Under the pieces are notes generated by a model. It saw only the letters and a list, made by a program, of their open reading frames with translations. It made no database searches and was not told where the DNA came from. A stretch of 19,497 bases of DNA from Planctomycetota bacterium. GTDB lineage: Bacteria; Planctomycetota; Planctomycetia; Pirellulales; Thermoguttaceae. Position numbers and translations under genes: made by a program. Positions 1-7,642 of the stretch are shown piece after piece (the stretch's first letter is position 1; every line of letters starts with the position of its first letter). The stretch spans positions 1 through 19,497 of the forward strand of contig JAJYGU010000294.1 of NCBI GenBank assembly GCA_021784975.1, given 5' to 3'.

Positions 1-2
1 TC

Positions 3-551
3 CTCTACGAGCAGATGCCCCACGACAACCATCGCCTGTTTGCCGATTTGACCGACAAGCAGAAGGAGGCGATCCTGCCGAGGGACGTGGCGACGGAGTA
101 TCTCAACGACGGCAAACCGGCGGCCAAGAACGAGCCGGCCGATCACACCGTCAACGGCAAGTACGTCCGGGCGCTCCGCGACTACCAGACCCTTTTCCAT
201 GCCGACCGGATCAATTGGACCCAGATGCTCGACCTGTTTGAGGCTACCACCCGCGACAAGGCATTGATCGACTCGGCCTTGGCCGACGCCAGGCGGCAGG
301 AACAAGCCGACGCCAAGCACGTGGTCGAGGCCAAAGAGAAGTTGGCCAAGTTCGCCCATCAACGGGATATTGTGAAGGCTTATCACGAGAAGCTCCAAAG
401 TCAATTGGAGGCGGTTACGGCGGAGGTTGACCAGTTGTTGAAGGCCAACCAGGCGGCGGCCGACCAGCTTGCCCGGTCGCAATGGGAGGCAGTGCGACGC
501 ATCGACCAGCGGGTGCACGACATGGTGCAATCGAACGCCGAGGGAAGATAA
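3..551 (+). CDS. 3' part of a coiled-coil protein of unknown function
   Basis: The frame is open to the left edge of the window (codons for L, Y, E, Q precede the first ATG at 15), so the true start is probably upstream and this is the C-terminal ~182 residues. I do not recognise a named domain. The visible part is charged and helical. From about residue 85 to the end it is rich in Ala, Glu, Lys, Gln and Leu with heptad-like spacing (the stretch KHVVEAKEKLAKFAHQRD and the later KLQSQLEAVTAEVDQL), which suggests a long coiled coil. There is no signal peptide or membrane segment in the visible part. The TAA stop at 549-551 lies 4 bases before the rhomboid GTG start, so the two genes are very probably cotranscribed and may be translationally coupled. 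Partnership with the membrane protease is only an inference from this spacing. Confidence 0.75.
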   Translation, partial: LYEQMPHDNHRLFADLTDKQKEAILPRDVATEYLNDGKPAAKNEPADHTVNGKYVRALRDYQTLFHADRINWTQMLDLFEATTRDKALIDSALADARRQEQADAKHVVEAKEKLAKFAHQRDIVKAYHEKLQSQLEAVTAEVDQLLKANQAAADQLARSQWEAVRRIDQRVHDMVQSNAEGR

Positions 552-555
552 CGGC

Positions 556-1527
556 GTGGGGTTCTACGATCGCGATTACTACCGTGAACCACGGCCTGGG
601 TTGACACTCCGCACCCCGCAAACCGTGGTCAGCGCGCTGATCCTGATCAACGTCGCCCTCTGGATCGTCGACGGCCTGTTCATGCCGGAGACGCCCCGTG
701 GGGGCCGCTGGCTGAGCGACCACATGGCGGTGCACGTCGATACGGAGCCAGCCGCTTCGCCCTGGAACGCCCCGGATCGTGCGGAAGCTCTGTCTGAAGC
801 TCCGCCGGCGGTGGCCGATACGCTCACCCAGCCTTGGTTGTGGTGGCAGTATCTCAGCTACGCCTTCGCCCATGAACCCGGCATCAACCACATCCTCTTC
901 AACATGCTGGCCCTATTCTTTCTGGGCTACGATGTCGAGGCGGCTTACGGACCCAAGGAGTTCTTGCGGCTGTATTTGGTGATGGCCGTCGTCGCCGGCG
1001 TGGTGTGGAACATCGTCAGCAAGCTCAGCGGCGTGCACAACGTGATCGCCTACGGGGCCTCCGGGGCCATCGCCGGAGTGGTGGTGCTTTACGCGCTGAA
1101 CTTTCCGCAGCGTACCCTCCTGCTGTTTTTCGTGCTGCCCATTCCGGCATGGCTATTCGGGGTGTTGATGGTGGGCTTGGACATGTACGGCGCCTTGGGC
1201 GAACAAGGAGGCTCGCACGTGGCCTATGTCATGCACTTGGCCGGGGCGGCTTTCGCGCTGGTCTACTATCGCCAGCGCTGGAATCTCACCCAATGGACCG
1301 ACAGCATCGCCGCCCAGGTGCGCGCCCTGCGCCGCCCCAAGTTGCACATCCATCGGGTCGAGGAAGAGGAACCGCACGATCTCAGCACGGAAGTCGACCG
1401 CATCCTGGAGAAAATCTATCGCGAAGGCGAGGCCAGCCTGACCACCAAGGAGCGCCGCACCCTGGAGGCGGCCAGCCGCGAGTACCAACGGCGCGGCCGG
1501 GTGGGCGGCGGCAAGCGGAGTTCCTGA
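556..1527 (+). CDS. Rhomboid-family intramembrane serine protease with C-terminal cytosolic tail
   Basis: I start this at the GTG at 556 (323 residues), 4 bases after the upstream stop and behind a purine-rich GAGGGAAG. The ATG at 469 would add 29 residues that lie over the upstream gene and look unlike protein. The N-terminus GFYDRDYYRE is followed by a membrane helix (about 23-43), a ~50-residue loop, then the rhomboid core. Asn116 in HILFNMLALFFLG fits the oxyanion-hole Asn. Ser169 in GASG is the expected nucleophile, and His227 in HVAYVMHLAG the catalytic His, so the dyad is intact. The soluble tail (about 275-315, EVDRILEKIYREGEASLTTKE) resembles the short tail domain (DUF6576 type) seen on some bacterial rhomboids. 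The family cleaves membrane helices of substrate proteins inside the cytoplasmic membrane; the substrate here is unknown. Confidence 0.9.
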   Translation: MGFYDRDYYREPRPGLTLRTPQTVVSALILINVALWIVDGLFMPETPRGGRWLSDHMAVHVDTEPAASPWNAPDRAEALSEAPPAVADTLTQPWLWWQYLSYAFAHEPGINHILFNMLALFFLGYDVEAAYGPKEFLRLYLVMAVVAGVVWNIVSKLSGVHNVIAYGASGAIAGVVVLYALNFPQRTLLLFFVLPIPAWLFGVLMVGLDMYGALGEQGGSHVAYVMHLAGAAFALVYYRQRWNLTQWTDSIAAQVRALRRPKLHIHRVEEEEPHDLSTEVDRILEKIYREGEASLTTKERRTLEAASREYQRRGRVGGGKRSS

Positions 1528-1548
1528 GCGGCGGATCTTGCTGGGGGG

Positions 1549-1573
1549 CATGCCCGCGCTTGTCGTGGGCATG
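1549..1573. terminator. Strong hairpin between convergent genes (candidate bidirectional terminator or dispersed repeat)
   Basis: A 10-bp stem (catgcccgcg paired with cgtgggcatg, one G-U pair) closes a 5-base loop, 22 bases past the rhomboid stop and about 50 bases before the end of the convergent flavodoxin gene. There is no U-tract on either side, so classic intrinsic termination is uncertain. A second, weaker stem follows (agcgaaacg about 1578-1586 with cgttttgct about 1611-1619). Confidence 0.45.
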
Positions 1574-1621
1574 TTGCAGCGAAACGCCACAGCCACACGC
1601 TTGCGGTCTCGTTTTGCTCGC

Positions 1622-2368
1622 TTAGCAAGCACGGCACCCGGCCAAGCGCAGGGTCATTTCCGCCACCCGGCGGCCGAGGTTTTTCATGGTGGCCATGCCC
1701 AATTCGTCGCGGGTGATGTCGGGGCCCTTGGTATTCTTGACCGCCTCGGCGCCGGACCAGGCGGTGCCGCCCCAGTGCCCGGTCGGCCGGGCGTCGCCCA
1801 CTACGATCATTTGCAGCGACATCAGGGCCACCTGAACGGAACGAACGGTCAGTTCCACGCCGCCGTTCCGCCCTCCCCCCACCGCCAGCACCCCGGCAAC
1901 CTTATTCGTCAAAGGGGAATGATCGGTATGGAAGATGGTGCAGCGTTCGATCAACGCCTTACATGGCGACGACATGTTGCCGAAGTAGACCGGCGTGGCG
2001 AGAATGAGCGCGGCCAGAGCCGGGTCGGCAATCTTGTTGGCCACTTGGGGAAAGTCATCCCGCTCGCCCGGTTCGAGCGGGACGCCAGCCGCCACATGGC
2101 CGGGTATCTTCAGGCCGGCCAACTCGATTAGTTCCACGTCAATTCGTGGATCGACGGCGCGGGCCGCCTCGAGGCAGACGCCCAGCGCGGTGGACGTCGT
2201 CCTGCCCTTGCGATGACTGCAACCGATACCGAGGACCTTGAGCCGGTCCCCCACCGCGGTTTCGGCGGCTTGCGCGCTTCCGGCCGCCATTGCTGCCCCG
2301 CTGGTAAGGCCGGCCGCCAGGGTCCCAGTAGTGCCTAGAAAATTGCGACGGGTAACTCCAGGTGCCAT
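1622..2368 (-). CDS. Tat-exported flavodoxin-fold NADPH-dependent FMN reductase-like protein
   Basis: The start is fixed by a perfect AGGAGG 9 bases upstream of the ATG at 2368; the in-frame ATG at 2428 lacks this. The product has 248 residues. Residues 6-35 are a twin-arginine signal (TRRNFLG, then a hydrophobic Ala/Gly-rich stretch ending SAQA). The mature part is a flavodoxin-like fold: GIGCSHRKGRTT (47-58) is the FMN phosphate-binding loop, TPVYFGNMSSPCKALIER (125-142) the second flavin loop, and AVGGGRNGG (162-170) the third conserved loop. Known relatives use FMN and reduce flavins, quinones or iron, and most are cytoplasmic; Tat export would allow folding with FMN before transport. Its neighbours do not suggest a substrate. 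It faces the rhomboid gene tail to tail and is divergent from lpxD. Confidence 0.85.
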   Translation of the reverse strand: MAPGVTRRNFLGTTGTLAAGLTSGAAMAAGSAQAAETAVGDRLKVLGIGCSHRKGRTTSTALGVCLEAARAVDPRIDVELIELAGLKIPGHVAAGVPLEPGERDDFPQVANKIADPALAALILATPVYFGNMSSPCKALIERCTIFHTDHSPLTNKVAGVLAVGGGRNGGVELTVRSVQVALMSLQMIVVGDARPTGHWGGTAWSGAEAVKNTKGPDITRDELGMATMKNLGRRVAEMTLRLAGCRAC

Positions 2369-2377
2369 CGGCGCTAA

Positions 2378-2383
2378 CCTCCT
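2378..2383 (-). promoter_or_regulatory. Shine-Dalgarno AGGAGG that sets the flavodoxin-like gene start
   Basis: A perfect AGGAGG on the minus strand with a 9-base spacer to the ATG at 2368. It decides against the longer reading frame beginning at 2428 and places the Tat motif at the N-terminus. Confidence 0.8.
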
Positions 2384-2677
2384 ACGTGAAAGTCTGGTGT
2401 ACTCCATGGCGCGCGCCCAAAACGGCATGGCGGCAGGCCCGCAGCTTGTGAGCCGCGATGGCGCGCCCGTTTTCAGGCGGAGCCGCCATCATAATCGTTT
2501 TTGTGCCAACCGGCGAGTCTGTCACGTGCGGGGGCAGCGGCTTCCTCCCGGTTTCGCGCTGCGAACCCCGCCCTCGCGGCGCGTCGGTCGCGTGGCATGA
2601 GCGGCTGGTTTCGGAGAAGAAACCCATCTTCTAGGCCAGTCCGATAACCTCTTTAGCTGGATGGCCAACCACTGACC

Positions 2678-2706
2678 TTGTTCCGACACCCCAAATTCTG
2701 TACAGT
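2678..2706 (+). promoter_or_regulatory. Possible promoter for lpxD-lpxI
   Basis: TTGTTC (2678-2683) and TACAGT (2701-2706) are separated by 17 bases, a sigma-70-like layout 77 bases before the lpxD ATG. The hexamers match the consensus at only 3 and 4 of 6 positions, so this is a weak call. Confidence 0.25.
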
Positions 2707-2782
2707 GCATGGCCTCCGAAGATCGCCTCCTCCACTCCGGGGGAACGTCACGGATGGGTTCACAGGGAAAGGACTCCGCATC

Positions 2783-3886
2783 ATGCAGGCGACTCTGGCC
2801 GAGTTGGCGGCGCTGGTCGGCGGCCACCTGACCGGTAGCGGTGACGTACTGATCTCCGGAGCCGCATCGCTGTTTGAGGCCGAGCCCGGTCAAATCACCT
2901 TGGTAGATCGGGCCGACAAGCGGCAGCGGCTGGAACGCTGCCGGGCGACCGCGGTTATCGCCCCCCGCGAGTTCACTCCCCAGAGTCTGCCGGCCATCCA
3001 GGTGGACGACGTGCATCAGGCCTTCGCGGCGGTAGTCCGCTGGTTCCGCCCGCCCCGCGAAGAGGTTTGTTCGGGCGTGAGTCCCTTGGCCGCCGTTAGT
3101 CCTTCGGCCAAGCTGGGTCAAGAAGTTACCGTACACCCCTTCGCCACCGTTGGCGACGACGTTACCATCGGCGACGGCTCGACGATCCACTGCGGCGTAA
3201 GGATTATGAGCGGCTCGCAGATCGGCGAGAAGGTGGTGATCTTTCCGAACGCGGTGCTCTACGAAAACACGGTCGTCGGTCCGCGCTGCACGATCCACGC
3301 CAATGCGGTGCTGGGGGCCTATGGCTTCGGCTACCGCTTTGCCGACGGTTGCCACGTTCTTTCCGCCCAGTTGGGCAATGTGGTCCTGGGGGCCGATGTG
3401 GAAATCGGCGCTGGATCGACCGTAGATCGGGGCACTTATGGGCCGACGACCATCGGCGAAGGGACCAAGATTGACGACCTGGTGATGATCGCCCACAACT
3501 GCCAGATCGGCCGCCACAATATGCTCTGCTCCCAGGTGGGCATTGCCGGGAGCACCACCACCGGCGATTATGTGGTCATGGCCGGTCAGGTCGGCGTCCG
3601 CGATCATGTCCATATTGGCCGGGGAGCGGTGTTGGGCGCGAAGGCCGGGGTGAGCAACGACGTGCCCGAGGGCAGCCGGGTGATCGGCATCCCCGCCACC
3701 CCGGAACGCGACCAGAAGGTCAAGCAGGCCGCCTTCAGCAAGCTGCCGGAGATGCGGCACGAGTTGAAGCAACTGCAACGGATCGTGGCGGTCTTGTTGG
3801 CCGAGTCGCCGTCGGCGGCCGCTCAGTTCACCTTGAAGACCGCCGCCCCCAATGGCCAGCCCGACGATCATCAGGCGGTGGCCTGA
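2783..3886 (+). CDS. lpxD: UDP-3-O-acylglucosamine N-acyltransferase LpxD
   Basis: LpxD adds the second acyl chain (amide-linked, from acyl-ACP) to UDP-3-O-acyl-glucosamine, the third step of lipid A synthesis, on the cytoplasmic side. The start is the ATG at 2783 (367 residues), behind GGGAAAGGA; the frame is open to 2678 but those 35 extra residues lack family character. The N-terminal uridine-binding domain (about 1-100, starting MQATLAELAALVGG) is followed by a left-handed beta-helix of hexapeptide repeats (about 108-290). The motif NAVLGAYGFGYRF (174-186) is typical, and His238 in MIAHNCQIG matches the catalytic His. A C-terminal helix (about 315-342) fits the trimer-packing helix. The length is slightly above the usual ~340 because of a Pro/Ala-rich tail. 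Its stop directly abuts the lpxI ATG. Confidence 0.95.
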   Translation: MQATLAELAALVGGHLTGSGDVLISGAASLFEAEPGQITLVDRADKRQRLERCRATAVIAPREFTPQSLPAIQVDDVHQAFAAVVRWFRPPREEVCSGVSPLAAVSPSAKLGQEVTVHPFATVGDDVTIGDGSTIHCGVRIMSGSQIGEKVVIFPNAVLYENTVVGPRCTIHANAVLGAYGFGYRFADGCHVLSAQLGNVVLGADVEIGAGSTVDRGTYGPTTIGEGTKIDDLVMIAHNCQIGRHNMLCSQVGIAGSTTTGDYVVMAGQVGVRDHVHIGRGAVLGAKAGVSNDVPEGSRVIGIPATPERDQKVKQAAFSKLPEMRHELKQLQRIVAVLLAESPSAAAQFTLKTAAPNGQPDDHQAVA

Positions 3887-4756
3887 ATGGACCAGCTTGC
3901 TCCCTCATCGCCGCAGCGCATCGGGCTGATTGCCGGCTGGGGCCGTTATCCGCTGGTGGTCGCCGAAGCCCTGCGGCGGCAGGGACGCAAGACCTATTGC
4001 TTGGGCACCATCGGTCACGCCGATCCGGCGCTGGCCGAGGCGTGCCACGACTTCCGCTGGCTGGGTCTGGCCAAGTTCGGCGCCGCCATCCGCTATTTCC
4101 ACCAGCACGGCGTGAGCCAGGCCATGATGGCCGGCAAGATCTTCAAGGTGCGGCTGTTTCAGCGGTGGAGCTGGCTGCGGTACCTGCCCGACCTGAGGAC
4201 CATCCGCATGTTCGCCCCCCATTTCTGGACGCGGCGCAAAGACTGCCGCGACGACAGTCTGATCGGGGCAGTGGTGGCCGAGTTCGCCGCCGAAGGGATC
4301 CGCTTCGCTCCGCCCACCGATTACCTGCCCGAGCTGCTGGTCGAGCCCGGCCAGCTCACCGGCCGCGGGCCGTCGGCCTGGCAGGAAAAAGACATCGCTT
4401 TCGGTTGGCGGATCGCCAAAGAGATGGGCCGGCTCGACATCGGCCAGAGCGTGGCGGTCAAGGACCAGGCGGTCATGGCCGTTGAGGCCGTCGAGGGGAC
4501 CGACGAGTGTATCCGCCGCGCCGGGTTGCTGTGCCGCGCGGGCGGATTCACCGTGGTCAAGGTCGCCAAGCCGCAACAAGACATGCGCTTCGACGTGCCC
4601 ACCGTCGGCCTGCGGACGCTGCAATCCCTGGTGGAGGCCGGCGGCAAGGTGCTGGCCCTCGAGGCCGGCCGCACGATCCTGCTCGACCAGGCCGAGGCGA
4701 TCGACTTCGCCGACCGCCACCGACTGGTGATCGTGGCCCGCTCGCCGTCTTTCTAG
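3887..4756 (+). CDS. lpxI: UDP-2,3-diacylglucosamine pyrophosphatase LpxI (DUF1009)
   Basis: LpxI hydrolyses UDP-2,3-diacylglucosamine to lipid X, the fourth step of lipid A synthesis, in organisms that lack LpxH. The 289-residue product shows the N-terminal motif IGLIAGWGRYPLVVAEA (12-28), MMAGKIFK (80-87), a central DDSLIGAVV region (122-130), and the C-terminal motif AVKDQAVMAVEAVEGTD (190-206) with QDMRFDVPTVG (231-241). Asp236 in the latter corresponds in position to the Asp shown to be essential in Caulobacter LpxI. The ATG follows the lpxD TGA with no gap, so translation is probably coupled and the two consecutive-pathway enzymes are made together. Length and motifs are normal for the family. 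Confidence 0.95.
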   Translation: MDQLAPSSPQRIGLIAGWGRYPLVVAEALRRQGRKTYCLGTIGHADPALAEACHDFRWLGLAKFGAAIRYFHQHGVSQAMMAGKIFKVRLFQRWSWLRYLPDLRTIRMFAPHFWTRRKDCRDDSLIGAVVAEFAAEGIRFAPPTDYLPELLVEPGQLTGRGPSAWQEKDIAFGWRIAKEMGRLDIGQSVAVKDQAVMAVEAVEGTDECIRRAGLLCRAGGFTVVKVAKPQQDMRFDVPTVGLRTLQSLVEAGGKVLALEAGRTILLDQAEAIDFADRHRLVIVARSPSF

Positions 4757-4771
4757 CGGCGACTTCAAGAT

Positions 4772-5173
4772 GTGGTCAAGTGGAATATAGGACCATTGGC
4801 CAAGTTCTCTTGCCTGGATTTCCTCACGGTGCTCTGGGCCTGCAGCTACCGCCGCCCGCGGGAAATCGTCGGGCTCTCCGGCCTGCTGATGATGGCGGTA
4901 GTGGGGTTCTTGGTGTTCTATTTGTGGAAGCTAGCCCGCAGTCGGGACGGCGGCCTTTCCTGGTCGATCTGCCAATTACCAGCTTTCGATCAGTTGGTAG
5001 ACCCTTTCGCGATCGAAATTGGCCGGCTGCGGCTTGTCCAGGTGGGCAGCCAACTCCGCAAACGTCGGTTTTTGGGAAGGGACGCCGCCGGGCGGCACTT
5101 TGAGCTTTGCTACCCAGGCGATGCCGTTGAGAACCACGGTACGGAAGCTGCGATTGGCCCAGTTCCAGTGTGA
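4772..5173 (+). CDS. Doubtful small membrane-protein ORF, possibly a truncated gene
   Basis: A reading frame in phase with lpxI starts at a GTG 16 bases after its stop. The first ~68 codons (to about 4975) have a GC-rich third position like real genes here and encode a single strong membrane helix (GLSGLLMMAVVGFLVFYLW) followed by the basic stretch KLARSRDG, as in a small inside-anchored membrane protein. Beyond 4976 the frame lies antisense over the 3' end of the sulfatase-ThuA gene and is almost certainly a shadow. There is no good ribosome site. It may be a genuine short gene, or the remains of a longer one cut when the sulfatase gene arrived. I recognise no family. Confidence 0.25.
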   Translation: MVKWNIGPLAKFSCLDFLTVLWACSYRRPREIVGLSGLLMMAVVGFLVFYLWKLARSRDGGLSWSICQLPAFDQLVDPFAIEIGRLRLVQVGSQLRKRRFLGRDAAGRHFELCYPGDAVENHGTEAAIGPVPV

Positions 5174-7405
5174 GTGACCGCCCGTGAAGCCGAATCCCCG
5201 CCCGCCGTCAGGACGCTGATACACCCAAGCCAGGTGTTCGGCCCTCCCTTGGTGTGCCCGCACGAACTCGTTGGCGCCGTGGGCGTCGTGGCCTTGGCGG
5301 CGCGTATTGTCAGGCGGAGTGGCGGTCAGGATCGGCGTGATCCCCTGCATGTCGTCCAGAAAACGCATGTTGTAATACCATTCGTCGGTGATGGCAAACG
5401 GCTTCAGCCCGCGGGCCACCGGATGATCGGGGAATTCTCGGAACTCCGCCTTCCAAATCGGATTGACCGACCAGAATGTCTCGAAGTAACCGCCAATCCA
5501 GTGCTTCAACAGGTCACCGGCCTGGCCCTTGGGCACCTCCACGGCGTAGTGGATACAGGCCAGGCCCACGCCGCCCCGCATCAGCTTTCCGACCTGATCA
5601 AGGTGCGGCAGGATCGGCTGCCCGCCGCCGCCGTCCGAGGAAATCACGATCGCATCGACGGCGTCGAGGGCGTGCGGGTCTTTCGGCCAGCCATTTCGGG
5701 TAACCACCGTTTCGAGGTTCGGATAGGCTGCCTTCAGCCACTTCGACCACAGCAGGCAATCGGCATGATACTCATGATCGCCGTAGCCATGGCTGGGCGA
5801 GCCGGCAACGAACACGATTTTCCGTTTGGCGGCGTCGGCCTTCGCCGACTTGAGCGGATGGCTCTTCAGAACGGCCCTCCGGCGCAGCTCCTTGAGCGGC
5901 ACTTCGGGATCGGTATCGCCGAGCTTCTTCTGCAGCCGGTCCAGCTCGGCGTGCAACGCCTTTCGCGTCGCGGCGTAGGCCGGGTCGTTGTAGACGCTGG
6001 TCAGCTCCTCGGGATCTTTTCGCAGGTCGAACAATTCCCAATAGTCCACGTCGCCGTAGAATTTCACCAACTTGTAGCGATTGCTGGCGACGCCGTAGTG
6101 CGGGCGGACGTTGTGAACCGCCGGCCACTCGTAGTAATGATAGTAGAAATACTTTCGCCAGTCGTTCGGCGTGCGGCCTTGGAGCACGGGCACCAGGCTG
6201 CGGCCCTGCATTTCCGCAGGAACCGGGACGCCGGCGACTTCGCAGAACGTCTCGGCGAAGTCAAGATTCGAGACAATGTCGTGACGGTTGCGCGTGCCCG
6301 GTTTGACCACGCCGGGCCAGCGCACGACCAGCGGCGTGCCCAGCGACTGGGCGAAAATCCAGCGCTTGTCGAACCAGCCGTGCTCGCCCAGGTAGAAGCC
6401 CTGGTCGGACGTGTAGACGACGATCGTGTTGGCCGCCAGGCCCGTCCGGTCGAGGTAGTCGAGGATGCGGCCCACGCCGTCGTCGATGCTGCGGATGCAG
6501 CGCAGGTAGTCTTTCATGTAGCGCTGGTACTTCCAGCGGACCAGGTCGCGGCCGCTGAGCCCGGCCTTCTCGAAGGCCGCGTTCTTCGGGGCGTAGGCCG
6601 CCTCCCACACCTTCCGCTGCCGGTCGTTGAGGTCGCCGGGCGTCATGAGTTTCAAGTCCCGCGCGTTCATCGTCTTGGCAATGGTCATGTCCTGCGTTCT
6701 CTCCGCCTTCCCGCGGCCGGCATAGTCGTCGAAGAGCGTGTCAGGTTCGGGAATCTTCAGATCGTCGAAGAGATGCAGGTATTTCAGCGACGGTTCCCAC
6801 TCGCGGTGCGGGGCCTTGTTCTGATACATCAGCACGAATGGCCGGGCCGGATCACGCTTCTTCTCGAGCCATTCCATCGCCAGATCGGCGAGGACGTCGG
6901 TCGTATAGCCTTCGTACTTGACCCGCCGGCCCATGCGGTTCATGGGCGGATTGTAGTACTGCCCCTGCCCGTAAAGGATGTTCCAGTAGTTGAAGCCTTG
7001 CGGATCGCTCACCAGGTGCCACTTGCCGATGATGGCCGTCTGATAGCCCGCCTTTTGGAGCAGTTTGGGAAAGGTAGTCTGCGAGCCGTCGAATACGTCG
7101 CCGCCGTTGGAATAGAAACCGTTCCGATGCGAGTATAGGCCGGTTTGCACGGCCGCCCGGCTCGGCCCGCACAGCGAGTTGGTCACGTAACAGCAGTCGA
7201 ACAGCATTCCTTCCCGCGCCAGCCGGTCAATGTGCGGCGTAGGGGCGATTTTCGCCAGCGGGCCGCCGTAGGCGCTGACCGCCTGGTAGGCGTGATCGTC
7301 GGAAAAGATGAACACGATATTGGGGCGGTCGGCCGCGCGGGCCGCCGCGCCCGCCAGCAAGGCCGCCAGACAGAAGACGCTGGTTGAGATTCTTAGTATC
7401 CCCAT
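4976..7405 (-). CDS. Secreted sulfatase fused to a C-terminal ThuA-like domain
   Basis: I choose the ATG at 7405 (809 residues), which puts a Sec signal peptide at 1-25 (hydrophobic core VFCLAALLAGAAARA). The in-frame TTG at 7444 adds 13 residues that spoil it. Residues about 28-495 are a type I sulfatase of the alkaline phosphatase fold. Asp36-Asp37 in SDDH are metal ligands, Cys79 in CGPSR is the residue converted to formylglycine, Lys128/His130 (GKWH), His200 (KAPH) and Asp334 (SDQG) complete the site. Residues about 528-768 form a ThuA-like domain (a glutamine-amidotransferase-like fold): KIVFVAGSPSHGYGDHEYHA, DAIVISSDGGGGQ, GLACIHYAVEVP, DEWYYNM, GFGFTGGHSHWNW. The enzyme should remove sulfate from a polysaccharide or glycan outside the cytoplasm; the role of the ThuA part is unknown. 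An anaerobic or aerobic maturase would be needed and is not in this window. Confidence 0.9.
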   Translation of the reverse strand: MGILRISTSVFCLAALLAGAAARAADRPNIVFIFSDDHAYQAVSAYGGPLAKIAPTPHIDRLAREGMLFDCCYVTNSLCGPSRAAVQTGLYSHRNGFYSNGGDVFDGSQTTFPKLLQKAGYQTAIIGKWHLVSDPQGFNYWNILYGQGQYYNPPMNRMGRRVKYEGYTTDVLADLAMEWLEKKRDPARPFVLMYQNKAPHREWEPSLKYLHLFDDLKIPEPDTLFDDYAGRGKAERTQDMTIAKTMNARDLKLMTPGDLNDRQRKVWEAAYAPKNAAFEKAGLSGRDLVRWKYQRYMKDYLRCIRSIDDGVGRILDYLDRTGLAANTIVVYTSDQGFYLGEHGWFDKRWIFAQSLGTPLVVRWPGVVKPGTRNRHDIVSNLDFAETFCEVAGVPVPAEMQGRSLVPVLQGRTPNDWRKYFYYHYYEWPAVHNVRPHYGVASNRYKLVKFYGDVDYWELFDLRKDPEELTSVYNDPAYAATRKALHAELDRLQKKLGDTDPEVPLKELRRRAVLKSHPLKSAKADAAKRKIVFVAGSPSHGYGDHEYHADCLLWSKWLKAAYPNLETVVTRNGWPKDPHALDAVDAIVISSDGGGGQPILPHLDQVGKLMRGGVGLACIHYAVEVPKGQAGDLLKHWIGGYFETFWSVNPIWKAEFREFPDHPVARGLKPFAITDEWYYNMRFLDDMQGITPILTATPPDNTRRQGHDAHGANEFVRAHQGRAEHLAWVYQRPDGGRGFGFTGGHSHWNWANRSFRTVVLNGIAWVAKLKVPPGGVPSQKPTFAELAAHLDKPQPANFDRERVYQLIESW

Positions 7406-7468
7406 CTGTACTGCTAACCGTCGAATTCTTGTTATTTCGCACAAATTGTAGAGATAGACAGTTTGGTT

Positions 7469-7526
7469 GCGGCCGCAGGCCGCGCTGGGTTTCTGGTGGG
7501 CGGGAGGCAGCCGTGCGCGGGCTGCC
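7469..7526. terminator. Two GC hairpins between the nitric oxide reductase and sulfatase genes
   Basis: gcggcc (7469-7474) pairs with ggccgc (7478-7483) around a 3-base loop, and ggcagcc (7506-7512) pairs with ggctgcc (7520-7526) around a 7-base loop. Neither has a U-tract. They lie in the 227-base spacer on the path from the norZ stop to the sulfatase start, so they may terminate or attenuate read-through. The minus strand also carries TACAAT shortly before the sulfatase start, a possible -10, but no matching -35 is visible. Confidence 0.3.
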
Positions 7527-7616
7527 AGAGCGCACAGCGGGCCTGATTATAGCTCCGCTAGCAGAAGGATGTCAATCTTGTGGCCGACGGTCCGAAGACG
7601 GCGCCCGCGCTGGAAA

Positions 7617-7642
7617 CTAGCCGGCCACTGTGCTAGCCGGCC
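7617..7642. repeat. 10-bp direct repeat CTAGCCGGCC at the norZ 3' end
   Basis: Two exact copies of CTAGCCGGCC (7617-7626 and 7633-7642) are separated by 6 bases. The second contains the norZ stop codon. Each includes the palindrome gccggc, so the copies can also pair with each other as a hairpin with a 10-base loop. Confidence 0.5.

Larger units (their letters stand above)
2369..2782. other. Divergent intergenic region between the flavodoxin-like gene and lpxD
   Basis: These 414 bases hold no convincing gene: the frames that cross it are arginine- and proline-rich and have no recognisable motif. It should carry the promoters of both divergent units. A possible lpxD promoter is listed separately. 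The sequence is GC-rich with short interrupted palindromes such as ggcggagccgcc near 2476-2487, which I cannot assign. Confidence 0.6.

Noticed and set aside
469..555. Longer rhomboid start at the ATG at 469
   Set aside because: The added 29 residues overlap the upstream gene and look random; the GTG at 556 begins the sequence GFYDRDYYRE typical of such rhomboids.
2522..3871. A 449-codon open frame on the minus strand
   Set aside because: Antisense to lpxD, whose hexapeptide repeats and catalytic His are clear; its translation is rich in His/Gly/Asp in a mirror-frame pattern.
5174..7138. A 654-codon open frame on the plus strand
   Set aside because: It is antisense to the sulfatase-ThuA gene, lacks any recognisable motif, and is explained by high third-position GC in the real gene.
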